A DNA stretch of 64,000 nucleotides, from contig JAGBJN010000001.1 in the NCBI GenBank assembly GCA_017934475.1, forward strand, positions 186,001 through 250,000. The letters run 5' to 3'. Below are positions 1-8,529 of this stretch, one piece after another. The notes under the pieces are model-generated. The model did no database searches and was not told where the DNA came from. It saw only the letters and a list, made by a program, of their open reading frames with translations. Origin of the DNA: Clostridia bacterium (GTDB taxonomy: Bacteria > Bacillota > Clostridia > TANB77 > CAG-508). How positions within the stretch are numbered: the first letter of the stretch is position 1; the number at the start of each line of letters is the position of its first letter. Both the position numbers and the translations under genes were made by a program.

Positions 1-494
1 ACACATATTATTTCTTTATCTTCTCCATATTTTTCTATTGCATCTTTAATTGAAAGTTCTAGTCTTGAAACTTCCCTATTAATCATTTTTTCTGCATTTT
101 CTGTATCATTCAAAGCCCATCCTCTAGTTCCAACTATTATTTTATTTTCTATTTCATAGCTGTTGTTATATAAAAAATCTATATTTTCAAATTCATTTTC
201 CTTTAAGTAATTCCTCATAGAAGTAACTGTTGTCCACCAATAGTCATGATTTCCTTTTAGCAAAATTTTCTTTCCTGGTAAATCTTTTATATAACAAAAA
301 TCTTTATATGTATCTGGTAAATATGTAGCCCATGAAAAATCCCCAGCAAGAATAACCGTATCTTCCTGGTTTACTTTTTCAATCCAATCCTTTTTTAACT
401 TTTCAGTATGATTTTCCCAATTTCCTCCAAATATATCCATTGGCTTATCTACTCCAAAGGATAAATGAAGGTCTCCTATAATATAAAGTGCCAT
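1..494 (-). CDS. Metallophosphoesterase, 3' part beyond window
   Basis: Reading back from the ATG at 494 gives an open frame that runs off the left edge (at least 164 codons). The visible protein starts MALYIIGDLHLSF and contains the metal-binding motifs of calcineurin-like phosphoesterases: GDLH near residue 7, GDFSW near residue 51 and GNHDYW near residue 80. It therefore probably hydrolyses a phosphomonoester or phosphodiester in the cytoplasm; the substrate cannot be told. A ribosome binding site (AAAGGAG) lies just before the ATG. It is 19 bp downstream of the unknown gene at 514-1050 and probably the last gene of the tsaD transcript. The C-terminal histidine motif is outside the window. 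Confidence 0.85.
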   Translation of the reverse strand, partial: MALYIIGDLHLSFGVDKPMDIFGGNWENHTEKLKKDWIEKVNQEDTVILAGDFSWATYLPDTYKDFCYIKDLPGKKILLKGNHDYWWTTVTSMRNYLKENEFENIDFLYNNSYEIENKIIVGTRGWALNDTENAEKMINREVSRLELSIKDAIEKYGEDKEIIC

Positions 495-513
495 ATATTT
501 ACTCCTTTATAAT

Positions 514-1050
514 TTAACCTATTACTATTTGTGCAACAGCTGAAGCAAAAGAGTCAATTGAATCTTCTTTTACTTTTCCAAGATTCTTATGTTCAAAATC
601 GTTTCCAACAAATATCCATTCCCCTATAGTATATTGAGGCATTGCTTCTGAGCCTTTTATTTCTTTTATTATTTCACTCTCTCTTTGTGTCCATATTTCC
701 ATAGTAATATACCTTACTTTTCCGCCTCTTTCTAATACCAATGCTATGCATTTTGCCTGTGTATCATAACTATCGGGTTCTGGCATTTGAAAAAAGAAAA
801 TATTTTTATCTCCTACCATTGCATTTGTTATATCAAAATCTTCTATTTCTGCTTTTCTATCAATGTCTTTAATAATAACTCCCTCTTTAAAAAGTTTTTG
901 ATCAATGCTTTGCCATAAATCTTTTAAATATTGTTTCATTGAATTTGGTCCTTCACTTAATTTTTTTCCAAATTCATCTGGTTCAAAAAATATTTTATTT
1001 CTAAGCAAAACATGACTCATATAGTAAGCTCTCGTTGTCTCCATATTCAT
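514..1050 (-). CDS. Conserved-looking hypothetical protein, 178 aa
   Basis: A soluble, mildly acidic protein of 178 residues that I do not recognise. It has no signal peptide and no membrane segment. Start MNMETTRAYY follows an AAAGGAAAT ribosome binding site; the second Met (residue 3) is an alternative. It sits 17 bp after tsaD and 19 bp before the metallophosphoesterase gene, so the three are probably co-transcribed. Composition matches the neighbours, so there is no sign of recent transfer. Function unknown. Confidence 0.8.
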   Translation of the reverse strand: MNMETTRAYYMSHVLLRNKIFFEPDEFGKKLSEGPNSMKQYLKDLWQSIDQKLFKEGVIIKDIDRKAEIEDFDITNAMVGDKNIFFFQMPEPDSYDTQAKCIALVLERGGKVRYITMEIWTQRESEIIKEIKGSEAMPQYTIGEWIFVGNDFEHKNLGKVKEDSIDSFASAVAQIVIG

Positions 1051-1067
1051 TATTTCCTTTCATTTAT

Positions 1068-2063
1068 TTAACTTAATTTTAAATTAGGAACTGCGTTTAA
1101 TTCTAAATCTGACCTTACTCCTGAAATATAATTATAATAACCTGCTGATGCAATCATAGCTGCATTATCTGTACAAAGGATTAGCTCAGGATAATATATT
1201 TTCATATTGTGAGTCTTTTCTAAATTTAAAAAATTCTCTCTTATATAGCTATTTGCAGAAACTCCTCCTGCTAAAGCAATTGTATCTATGTTAAGTTCTT
1301 TTGCTGCCTTTAATGTATTTTCTAGTAATACATTGGTAACTGCTTTTTCAAAGCTTGCTGCTAAATCTGCTTTATTCACATCAGGATTTTTATGGTGTAG
1401 ATTTATTACTGCTGTTTTTATTCCACTAAAACTAAAGTCTAAGTTTTCGAAATGAGTTTCAGGAAGTTTAATATTTGCATCACCTTCTTTTGCAAGTTTA
1501 TCTATTTTTGGACCTCCTGGATAACCAAGCCCTATTACTCTTGCAACTTTGTCGAAAGCTTCTCCTATTGCATCATCTCTTGTCTTTCCTAATATTTCAA
1601 ATTCTCTATAGTCTTTAATATGTACTAAATGAGTATGGCCACCTGAAACTATTGCACATAAGAAAGGTGGCTTCAATTCTTTATTAGTTATATAGTTTGC
1701 AGCAATATGACCTTCAATATGATTTACTCCAATTAGTGGCTTTTTACAAGCATAACTTAAAGCTTTAGCATAAGATACACCAACTAAAAGAGCTCCAACA
1801 AGTCCTGGTCCATATGTACATGCAACTGCATCTATATCATTTAATGTAATATTGGCATCTTTCAATGCTTTTTTTGTTACATTAGAAATAGCCTCAACAT
1901 GATTTCTTGAAGCAATTTCTGGTACTACACCACCAAATTTTTCGTGTATTGGTACCTGTGAACTTATAACATTTGATAAAACTTCTCTTCCATTTTTTAC
2001 TACAGAAACTGAGGTTTCATCACAACTTGATTCTATTCCTAATATGTATATATCCTTTTCCAT
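1068..2063 (-). CDS. tsaD: tRNA N6-threonylcarbamoyladenosine transferase TsaD
   Basis: TsaD (Gcp/Kae1 family) transfers the threonylcarbamoyl group from TC-AMP to A37 of tRNAs that read ANN codons, working with TsaB and TsaE. The 331-residue protein is of normal family length. It shows the N-terminal ASKHA motif [10 protein letters not shown] (residues 9-18), the metal-binding HIEGH motif (115-119), [25 protein letters not shown] and the C-terminal AGGVSAN segment. No tsaB, tsaE or rimI lies beside it here. It is the first gene of a likely operon with the unknown 178-aa gene and the metallophosphoesterase. The ribosome binding site is modest and rather far from the ATG. Confidence 0.97.
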   Translation of the reverse strand: MEKDIYILGIESSCDETSVSVVKNGREVLSNVISSQVPIHEKFGGVVPEIASRNHVEAISNVTKKALKDANITLNDIDAVACTYGPGLVGALLVGVSYAKALSYACKKPLIGVNHIEGHIAANYITNKELKPPFLCAIVSGGHTHLVHIKDYREFEILGKTRDDAIGEAFDKVARVIGLGYPGGPKIDKLAKEGDANIKLPETHFENLDFSFSGIKTAVINLHHKNPDVNKADLAASFEKAVTNVLLENTLKAAKELNIDTIALAGGVSANSYIRENFLNLEKTHNMKIYYPELILCTDNAAMIASAGYYNYISGVRSDLELNAVPNLKLS

Positions 2064-2092
2064 TTATATTATTCAAATTCCTTTCTATAAAG

Positions 2093-2114
2093 GGCGGACT
2101 AAAAGTTGTCCGCC
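2093..2114 (-). terminator. Hairpin after the site-2 protease gene
   Basis: A 7-bp GC-rich stem (GGCGGAC/GTCCGCC, 8-nt loop) lies between the stop of the M50 protease gene and tsaD. On the minus strand it is followed by CCCTTTATAG, a poor U-tract, so termination may be partial. Confidence 0.5.
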
Positions 2115-2118
2115 ACTA

Positions 2119-2859
2119 CTATATTATTCCAAATAAACTTCCTATTCCACCTGTTATTCCATTATATATAACATTAATTACAGGAGAAATAATACTTCCC
2201 ATTATTCCTGTGAACCATAATGCCATAAATACTATATAAAAAATATACGAATTTCTTTCAAACCAGTCTTTTGCTTTATATGGTAAGAAATGAATTAATA
2301 TTTTAGAGCCATCAAGTGGTGGAAGAGGAATTAAGTTAAATATTCCAAGTCCTATATTAATTATTACTGTTTGTTGAACTAAAAGAACTATTATCATCCC
2401 AATTTTTGAAATTGCAAATGCTGGTGCAAATTTTAAAATAAGGCACATAATAATTGTAAAAACAATTGCTAAAATAAAATTCATTAATGGTCCAGCAAAA
2501 GAAACTATTGCTTCTCCTGCTGACATACTTATTTTTTTGTTAAAATTTCTAGGATTAATCTCTACTGGTTTTCCCCATCCAAATCCTGCAAATACAAGCA
2601 TTATTGAACCTATAGGGTCTAAATGAGATAATGGATTTAAATTAAGTCGTCCTTGTCTTCTTGGTGTATCATCACCTAATTTATCTGCAGCAAAAGCATG
2701 TGCAAATTCATGAAATGTTATTGCTATAAGCATAGCAGGAATAGTAAGTAATAAACTTATTAAGCTTTCAGGGCTTGATATATATCTTCCAATTGATATT
2801 ATAACAAGTATTGCCATTATAATATATAAAGTTCTTTTATCAGATGCAAAACCAAACAT
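2119..2859 (-). CDS. M50-type site-2 protease, membrane metalloprotease
   Basis: A 246-residue polytopic membrane protein of the short site-2 protease family (YwhC/Rip-like). It has the zinc motif HEFAH (residues 50-54) inside a membrane segment, a TPRRQGRLNLNPLSHLDPIG stretch typical of the family, and a second conserved site LPPLDGSK (about 179-186) that supplies the third zinc ligand. There is no PDZ domain, which separates it from RseP/RasP. Such proteases cut membrane-embedded substrates; the substrate here is unknown. It has a good AAGGAG ribosome binding site and a hairpin after its stop. Confidence 0.93.
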   Translation of the reverse strand: MFGFASDKRTLYIIMAILVIISIGRYISSPESLISLLLTIPAMLIAITFHEFAHAFAADKLGDDTPRRQGRLNLNPLSHLDPIGSIMLVFAGFGWGKPVEINPRNFNKKISMSAGEAIVSFAGPLMNFILAIVFTIIMCLILKFAPAFAISKIGMIIVLLVQQTVIINIGLGIFNLIPLPPLDGSKILIHFLPYKAKDWFERNSYIFYIVFMALWFTGIMGSIISPVINVIYNGITGGIGSLFGII

Positions 2860-2880
2860 TTACAATCTCCTTATTTTATA

Positions 2881-4017
2881 TTACGCAGTTTGTTTCTTTT
2901 TCTTTTTTATTAAAACTATTATTGCAACAATAAGTGCTATAGCAGCTGCAATTAAACTAATTCCAAGTACTGGTCTATATCTAATCCAAGCAATTGCAAT
3001 TACTACAAATGAATGTACTAATCCAATAAGAACTGCAATTAATCCAACTGCTGTACCAACTATATTTCCTAAAATTGGTACAAATGAAGCTAATTTTGAA
3101 ATAGGACTAACTATTGCTAAATATCCTATTATAATAATTACTGCACCTAAAAGTCTTAGTCCCCATTTTAGCATATTATTTTCATCTGTCATTTTATTTG
3201 TTATTTGTGAACTATTTAATATTCCACTTTCAACTCTATTTACTTCTTTTCCACTACTACTTACAAAATTTGTAAAAGTGTTACCACTTTGAACTGCAAG
3301 CACTGTTGCTTCTTTATAATCATTATATTTATATGAAATTCTTATATCTCCTATATTAGGGTTATCTGGATTTTCTGTATTAGTTATGTAATTTCCATAT
3401 ACTCTATATCCGCTTGGAACGGGTGTATTTGAATTAAGAGTTAAAGTTGCACTTGTTGGAAAATTTTTTATTTGGTCCCCTGACAATTTAAATTCACCTA
3501 AACGTACATCATTTGCATAATAGCTTTCTGTTCTGCTAGGGAAAGTTCCTATATTATCATGCCCACTTTGATGAAATTTAGTAGAATCAATTTTATCTTC
3601 AGACCATTTTTTCTCATAACTATATGTTGTTCTATTGTTGCTTTCATGTTCATCTTCATCCCATTGGTACATTTCAACAACTTTTGTATATTTTGCTGTT
3701 TTTATTCCAGCCATTGGGTTTAATGTATCATATATTGGTTCATTAACAATTTCTAAATTTCCACTTGTACAAATTAATTTACCTTCATTTTTACTATCTA
3801 TTGAGTTACTATTTACATTAATTGCTGTTTCTGTAACTTCTTTTACAGTTTGAATGTTTTTTACATTATTACCTTCATTCCACCATAAAAGTATTGTTCC
3901 CGCAATCAAAAGAATTATTCCTATTATTATTCCTCCAAATAGTCCTCCTGATTTTCTTCCAGTATTTCCATTATTATTTAAATTGAAATTGCCTAAATTG
4001 TTTAAATTGAAGTTCAT
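2881..4017 (-). CDS. TMEM43 (LUMA)-like membrane protein
   Basis: A 378-residue protein with a glycine/asparagine-rich start, one N-terminal membrane helix (about 28-46) ending in LLWWNEGN, a large extracytoplasmic domain (about 50-285) and three membrane helices near the C-terminus, followed by a KKKKK tail. The WNEG motif after the first helix and the one-plus-three membrane layout match the TMEM43/LUMA family, which occurs in bacteria and in animal inner nuclear membranes. The bacterial function is not established. The ribosome binding site AAAAAGGAG is strong. Family assignment is from memory of the pattern, not a search. Confidence 0.7.
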   Translation of the reverse strand: MNFNLNNLGNFNLNNNGNTGRKSGGLFGGIIIGIILLIAGTILLWWNEGNNVKNIQTVKEVTETAINVNSNSIDSKNEGKLICTSGNLEIVNEPIYDTLNPMAGIKTAKYTKVVEMYQWDEDEHESNNRTTYSYEKKWSEDKIDSTKFHQSGHDNIGTFPSRTESYYANDVRLGEFKLSGDQIKNFPTSATLTLNSNTPVPSGYRVYGNYITNTENPDNPNIGDIRISYKYNDYKEATVLAVQSGNTFTNFVSSSGKEVNRVESGILNSSQITNKMTDENNMLKWGLRLLGAVIIIIGYLAIVSPISKLASFVPILGNIVGTAVGLIAVLIGLVHSFVVIAIAWIRYRPVLGISLIAAAIALIVAIIVLIKKKKKQTA

Positions 4018-4064
4018 ATCTTTCTCTCCTTTTTTAATATATTATATCATAAAGTTATTATTAT

Positions 4065-4400
4065 TTAAATGTAAAAAACAATAATACCTAATAATATCAA
4101 TGAATTTCCTATTACCTTCTTTACAGTTATTTTCTCTTTTAGAAAGAAATAGCTTAAAAACATTATGAAAATATATCCAAGAGCTTCTATTATTGGCCCA
4201 TTTTTAAAATCCAATCCTTTAAACGCAAAAATTGTTAAAATAGTTGATATAAACATCATCCCATAACCAACTATAACTCTTATATTTAAATATTCTTTTA
4301 TAATTGAGTTATACTCTTTTTCAGCACTTTTCTTTAATAATATTTGAGAACAAGATGCTATAAAAACAGATAACACAAGTAAAATAACATAACTACTCAT
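4065..4400 (-). CDS. Small EamA/SMR-type membrane protein (ArnE/ArnF-like), second half
   Basis: A 111-residue protein with four hydrophobic helices (about 2-19, 40-61, 68-88 and 93-110), the size and layout of SMR/half-EamA transporters. The stretch from 67 to 95 (PIIEALGYIFIMFLSYFFLKEK) matches the conserved end of EamA halves. Its start overlaps the end of the preceding gene by 8 bp (ATGAGTAG), so the two are translationally coupled. Two four-helix EamA proteins made together are the arrangement of ArnE/ArnF, which flip undecaprenyl-linked aminoarabinose. Here they follow a sugar aminotransferase and ATP-grasp gene, so a lipid-linked sugar flippase is a reasonable inference. Confidence 0.75.
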   Translation of the reverse strand: MSSYVILLVLSVFIASCSQILLKKSAEKEYNSIIKEYLNIRVIVGYGMMFISTILTIFAFKGLDFKNGPIIEALGYIFIMFLSYFFLKEKITVKKVIGNSLILLGIIVFYI

Positions 4401-4767
4401 CTTTATTTACTATAATTGTACCTATTATTACAATTATTACTCCTATTATATTTTTAATTGTTACTTCTTCATGAAAAAATACGACTGCCCATAATATTGC
4501 CCATAGCAACGACATTGCTCTATTTGCATAAGCTATAGATATTTGAAATTTCTTTATTATCTGTTGCCAAAGTACTGCATATATTCCTAAAATTAATATT
4601 TCAACACCATAAAGAACTATAAACTCTATACTTAAAAACTCTTTTCCAGAAGCAAACTTTGCCACAACTGAAGATAAAGTATAAACGGCAATTATAGCTT
4701 GCAATATTAATATGTTTCTTATCAAATTCTTTTTATTTTTATCTAATACTTTTTTTTCATTATTCAT
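4393..4767 (-). CDS. Small EamA/SMR-type membrane protein (ArnE/ArnF-like), first half
   Basis: A 124-residue four-helix membrane protein with a lysine-rich N-terminus (NNEKKVLDKNKKN) and a C-terminal VVFFHEEVTIKNIIGVIIVIIG segment, which is the typical end of an EamA/SMR unit (helix, E-rich turn, final helix). It overlaps the ATP-grasp gene upstream by 8 bp and the second small transporter downstream by 8 bp. The coupling implies equal production and a heterodimer. Substrate is inferred from context only: most likely a polyprenyl-phosphate-linked sugar. Confidence 0.75.
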   Translation of the reverse strand: MNNEKKVLDKNKKNLIRNILILQAIIAVYTLSSVVAKFASGKEFLSIEFIVLYGVEILILGIYAVLWQQIIKKFQISIAYANRAMSLLWAILWAVVFFHEEVTIKNIIGVIIVIIGTIIVNKDE

Positions 4768-5905
4768 TTTTAAATAGCCATCCTATTTCATCAAAACTAT
4801 TTGCACATAAAATGTAGAATCCAAATCTGCTTGAACTATCAACTACATTATGAGTACCTACTTCACTAATTTGACTTTCTCTATATATAAGTTCAGGTTT
4901 CTCTTCTTTTAATTTCTTATACATTTCTAAGTCTTCTTTATTAAAAATAAACTTTATTCCTGCAACTTTAGGTTCAGTTATTACCTTAAACTCAGGTTCT
5001 ACTCCACTTGCAACATCAATTACCATTTTTATAAAATCATACCCTGTTGAAATTTGGACTAAATCTGACCCTATACAATCTCCACCCATTCTTGCTCCAA
5101 TTTCAATAACTCTAACTTCTCCGTTACTTGTTATTTTAAATTCAGAATGAGTAGCACTGTTTGTTATTTCCAAAGCTGTTAGTGCTTTTTCTAATTCTTT
5201 ATAAACTTTTTCTTCCATTTCATTTGTAAGTCCTGCAGGTTCAACATGCCCTGTTTCTATAAAATTAGGTGCTCCTGTTGTGTACTTTTTTGTAATTGTT
5301 AAAAATTTATGAACACCATTATAGGTGATTCCTTCAGCACTATATTCTGGGCCATCAATGTATTCTTCAACTATAGCCTTTTTTTCGAATGAATTTTCAA
5401 TTGCTCTATCTATTGCTTCTTTTAATTCTTTTTCTTTATATATTTTTGTAATAGCTCTACTACCAGATCTATCTGTTGGTTTAACAATTAATGGATAAGT
5501 CATTTCTTTTGTTTTTTCTATTTCATTTGAAGACTCTACTTCAGTAAATTTTATAGTTGGTACACCATTTGCTAAAAGTGCTTTTCTCATTTCATATTTA
5601 TTAGTTGATTTTTTATTACATTCAATTGTATTTCCAGGAAGTCCCATTTCTTTAGCAACATAATTTACTGCAACAGTTGCTAAATCTGATGCTATAGTAG
5701 CTATACAGTCAATTCCAATTTCTTTACATTTTTTTAATATTTCTTCTTTTTCTACAATACTTATTGGATAAAAATAATCTGCTGTAGTCTCTCCAATTGA
5801 ACCATCTTGCCATGCAAATACATGAGTTTCATATCCTAATTCTTTTGCTTTTAGTATTAATGGATTTTGTAATTCACTTGCTCCAATTATTGCTATCTTT
5901 TTCAT
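4760..5905 (-). CDS. ATP-grasp carboxylate-amine ligase
   Basis: A 381-residue ATP-grasp protein. It has an N-terminal Rossmann-like pre-ATP-grasp domain (KKIAIIGASELQNPLI, 2-17), the ATP-grasp core with PLIVKPTDRSGSRAI (about 146-160) and VEEYIDGPEYSAEG (about 184-197), and the metal/ATP site VIEIGARMGGDCIG (about 272-285). Such enzymes activate a carboxylate as an acyl phosphate and join it to an amine. Lying right after a sugar aminotransferase gene (11-bp gap) and overlapping the small transporters, it probably acylates the new amino group or makes an amino-acid-like group for the sugar. The exact substrate cannot be read from sequence. Confidence 0.85.
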   Translation of the reverse strand: MKKIAIIGASELQNPLILKAKELGYETHVFAWQDGSIGETTADYFYPISIVEKEEILKKCKEIGIDCIATIASDLATVAVNYVAKEMGLPGNTIECNKKSTNKYEMRKALLANGVPTIKFTEVESSNEIEKTKEMTYPLIVKPTDRSGSRAITKIYKEKELKEAIDRAIENSFEKKAIVEEYIDGPEYSAEGITYNGVHKFLTITKKYTTGAPNFIETGHVEPAGLTNEMEEKVYKELEKALTALEITNSATHSEFKITSNGEVRVIEIGARMGGDCIGSDLVQISTGYDFIKMVIDVASGVEPEFKVITEPKVAGIKFIFNKEDLEMYKKLKEEKPELIYRESQISEVGTHNVVDSSSRFGFYILCANSFDEIGWLFKNE

Positions 5906-5916
5906 AATTCCCCCAT

Positions 5917-7053
5917 TTACATTTCAAAAAATTCTTTTATTTTCTCAACAACTTTTTTCCTATCTTCTTCACTTATATTATAATACATTGGTAGTCTCAT
6001 AAGTCTTTCACTTTCTCTTGTTGTATATTTATCTTCTCCATTAAATCTACCATATTTTAAACCTGCTGGTGCAGTATGAAGTGGTACATAATGAAATACG
6101 CATTCTATATCATTCAATCTTAAAAACTTAATCAATCTAGTTCTTTCTTCAATATCTTTTAATTTTATATAATACATATGTGCATTATGTTTGCATTCTT
6201 CTGGAATGTGTGGTCTTTCTATTAAACCTTTATCTTCTAATTCTTTTAAGTTTTCATGATAAAAATTCCATGTATTTAACCTATTATTATTTATTTCATC
6301 AGCAACTTCAAGTTGTCCCCACAAATATGCAGCATTTATATCACTAGGAAGATATGATGAACCCATTTCAACCCATGTATATTTATCAACTTGTCCTCTT
6401 AAAAATTTGCTTCTATTTGTTCCTTTTTCTCTTATAATTTCTGCTAATTCTGTGTATCTATCATCTTTAAATACTATAGCTCCGCCTTCACCCATACTGT
6501 AATTTTTTGTTTCATGAAAACTATAACATCCAATGTCTCCTATAGTTCCTAATGCTCTTCCTTTATATGTAGCCATTACACCTTGTGCTGCATCTTCAAT
6601 AACAAGTAAATTATGTTTTTTTGCTATTTCCATAATTGTATCCATTTCACAACTCACTCCTGCATAATGAACAGGAACAATTGCCTTTGTTTTATCTGTT
6701 ATTGCTGCTTCAATAAGTTTTTCATCTATATTTAAAGTATCAGGTCTAATATCAACAAATACTATTTTAGCTCCTCTTAAAACAAATGCATTTGCTGTTG
6801 AAACAAAAGTAAATGCAGGCATTATTACTTCATCTCCAGGTTTAATATCTGCAAGAATAGCTGACATCTCTAGTGCAGAACTACAAGAAGTTGTAAGTAA
6901 TACCTCTTTTGCATCAAAATTTTCTTCCATCCATTTATTGCATTTTTTAGTAAAGCTTCCATCTCCGCATATTTTATGATTATTTATTGCTTCTTTTACA
7001 TATTTTTCTTCTGTACCAACCAATGGTGGTACGTTAAATCCTATATAACTCAT
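5917..7053 (-). CDS. DegT/DnrJ/EryC1 sugar aminotransferase, WecE/RffA-like
   Basis: A PLP-dependent aminotransferase of 378 residues, full family length. It resembles dTDP-4-amino-4,6-dideoxygalactose transaminase (WecE/RffA). It carries TSCSSALEMSA (PLP phosphate site, about 55-65), MPAFTFVSTANAF (79-90), VIEDAAQ (151-157) and SFHETKNYSMGEGG with the Schiff-base lysine at 183. It probably converts a nucleotide-linked 4-keto-6-deoxy hexose to the 4-amino sugar using glutamate. It is second in the five-gene operon, 25 bp after the GT-C gene and 11 bp before the ATP-grasp gene. Ribosome binding site AGAAGGAG. Confidence 0.92.
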   Translation of the reverse strand: MSYIGFNVPPLVGTEEKYVKEAINNHKICGDGSFTKKCNKWMEENFDAKEVLLTTSCSSALEMSAILADIKPGDEVIMPAFTFVSTANAFVLRGAKIVFVDIRPDTLNIDEKLIEAAITDKTKAIVPVHYAGVSCEMDTIMEIAKKHNLLVIEDAAQGVMATYKGRALGTIGDIGCYSFHETKNYSMGEGGAIVFKDDRYTELAEIIREKGTNRSKFLRGQVDKYTWVEMGSSYLPSDINAAYLWGQLEVADEINNNRLNTWNFYHENLKELEDKGLIERPHIPEECKHNAHMYYIKLKDIEERTRLIKFLRLNDIECVFHYVPLHTAPAGLKYGRFNGEDKYTTRESERLMRLPMYYNISEEDRKKVVEKIKEFFEM

Positions 7054-7078
7054 TTTCTTCTCCTTCTATTTTCCATTA

Positions 7079-8416
7079 TTATTTATTATATGTTGTAACT
7101 ATTATTACTCCACATAAAATTGCAATCACAAATAAAATTATCATTATTATTGTTTGAATTACTTTCTTTAGTGTCTCGTTTTTTATTATTTTATCTAGAA
7201 TTCTTTCAACTCCCTTTGTAACAAAGTACATAAGAGGAATTAACATTGGCATGATATATCTACCTTGTGCTTGATAATCACTTGTATATGAATAATATAC
7301 GCTTAATAAAAATGGTATTACCATATTTATTGCAAAAATGATTTCCATAACTAAATTAACTTTATCTTCTTTTAGTTCTTTATAATATTTTAGTTTATAA
7401 TATTTGCTAATATATCCTATAAATCCAAAAGCAAATATTCCAAGATATATAAAGTATATATATACTGGCACTACAACATCCATTGCACCAAATACTGCAA
7501 TAAAGCTTTTAGCTGTTGATTGTAACCATCCATGTGTTAACATGCTTATAATATTTTGTCCCTCTCTTTGTGGTGTTTGTATTTTAGATGGTTTCAAATC
7601 ATCTATCGCATACATTTCTCCGTATTCATCGCATGTTTTCATTCCTAAAATATCGCCATTATAGATAATTCCATTTCTTACAAACCACCATCCACAAATT
7701 GCTAATGTTACAACTGAAATAATAATACCTTTTTTAAAAAACTCTTTTATTCCAATTTTGTTTATGATTGAATATGCTATAAAAAACATTATACTAGTTA
7801 AAATATATCCATAAGCATTATAATATGATAAAGTACATATTCCAATACTTATTCCTAAAAAAATACAACTTTTTATACTGAATTTTTTTTCTTTAGCTAT
7901 AATCCACGCATATATAATCATTGAAATCGAAAGTAACGCAATAGAATCATTATTTATATATGATCCTAAAAAAATAACTTGTGGCAAAATAGTTACTAGT
8001 AATACAAATATGCTTCTATATAATTTATTCTCAAAAAGCTTTCTTCCTATTTTTATAACAAAAACTCCCATAAAAGCATAACATATCACACTTACTAGCC
8101 TTGCACAAACATAATAAATATGAATATCACTTGTAAAGTTTTTAGCTATCATTATAAATATAGAACCAATCATGTATGAAAGAATTGGAGTAAATCCATA
8201 TGAATTTCCCCATAATTTATCTCTAATTGCCTCCTCTCCTCCATGTGGCAATTTCCCATTTTCTACAATATATCTGCATATATCCATTTTCATATGCTCA
8301 TCAGGTCCTACATTATTAGGTTGTATTACTGCTAAAGTAAATGAAATGCATAATAAAAAAGCTACAAATATAATAGCCCATTTATTTTTATTTAAAATCT
8401 TAAAAAATTTCCCCAT
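7079..8416 (-). CDS. GT-C-type membrane glycosyltransferase (DUF2142/PMT-like)
   Basis: A 445-residue polytopic membrane protein with about ten or more hydrophobic helices. The first extracytoplasmic loop has NNVGPDEHMKMD (around 34-45), an acidic loop after helix 1 as in GT-C enzymes, and a late YQAQGRYIMPM motif (about 394) like the QGRY segment of DUF2142 proteins. GT-C enzymes move a sugar from a polyprenyl phosphate onto an acceptor outside the membrane. A GTG nine bases upstream keeps the frame open, but it lies inside the GTAGGGTG ribosome binding site, so I choose the ATG at 8416. It is first in the operon and divergent from the GT2 gene, a common donor/transferase pairing. Confidence 0.82.
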   Translation of the reverse strand: MGKFFKILNKNKWAIIFVAFLLCISFTLAVIQPNNVGPDEHMKMDICRYIVENGKLPHGGEEAIRDKLWGNSYGFTPILSYMIGSIFIMIAKNFTSDIHIYYVCARLVSVICYAFMGVFVIKIGRKLFENKLYRSIFVLLVTILPQVIFLGSYINNDSIALLSISMIIYAWIIAKEKKFSIKSCIFLGISIGICTLSYYNAYGYILTSIMFFIAYSIINKIGIKEFFKKGIIISVVTLAICGWWFVRNGIIYNGDILGMKTCDEYGEMYAIDDLKPSKIQTPQREGQNIISMLTHGWLQSTAKSFIAVFGAMDVVVPVYIYFIYLGIFAFGFIGYISKYYKLKYYKELKEDKVNLVMEIIFAINMVIPFLLSVYYSYTSDYQAQGRYIMPMLIPLMYFVTKGVERILDKIIKNETLKKVIQTIIMIILFVIAILCGVIIVTTYNK

Positions 8417-8434
8417 TATTTTCACCCTACAAGT

Positions 8435-8463
8435 ATTTTAAATCTAATATAAAAAAAAGTCAA
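8435..8463 (-). promoter_or_regulatory. Sigma-A promoter of the five-gene sugar operon
   Basis: On the minus strand TTGACT (8458-8463), a 17-bp spacer and TAAAAT (8435-8440) lie just upstream of the ribosome binding site for the gene starting at 8416. This is a near-consensus promoter. The spacer holds a T-run. Confidence 0.75.
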
Positions 8464-8529
8464 TTTTTATATCATTTTTTTTAAATATATGTTATAATAA
8501 CTTATATTTTGAAAAAGGGGATTATTTTT

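Noticed and set aside
1973-2239. Open frame on the plus strand over the tsaD and M50 protease genes
   Set aside because: No ribosome binding site, overlaps two well-supported genes on the other strand, and its composition is the mirror of theirs.
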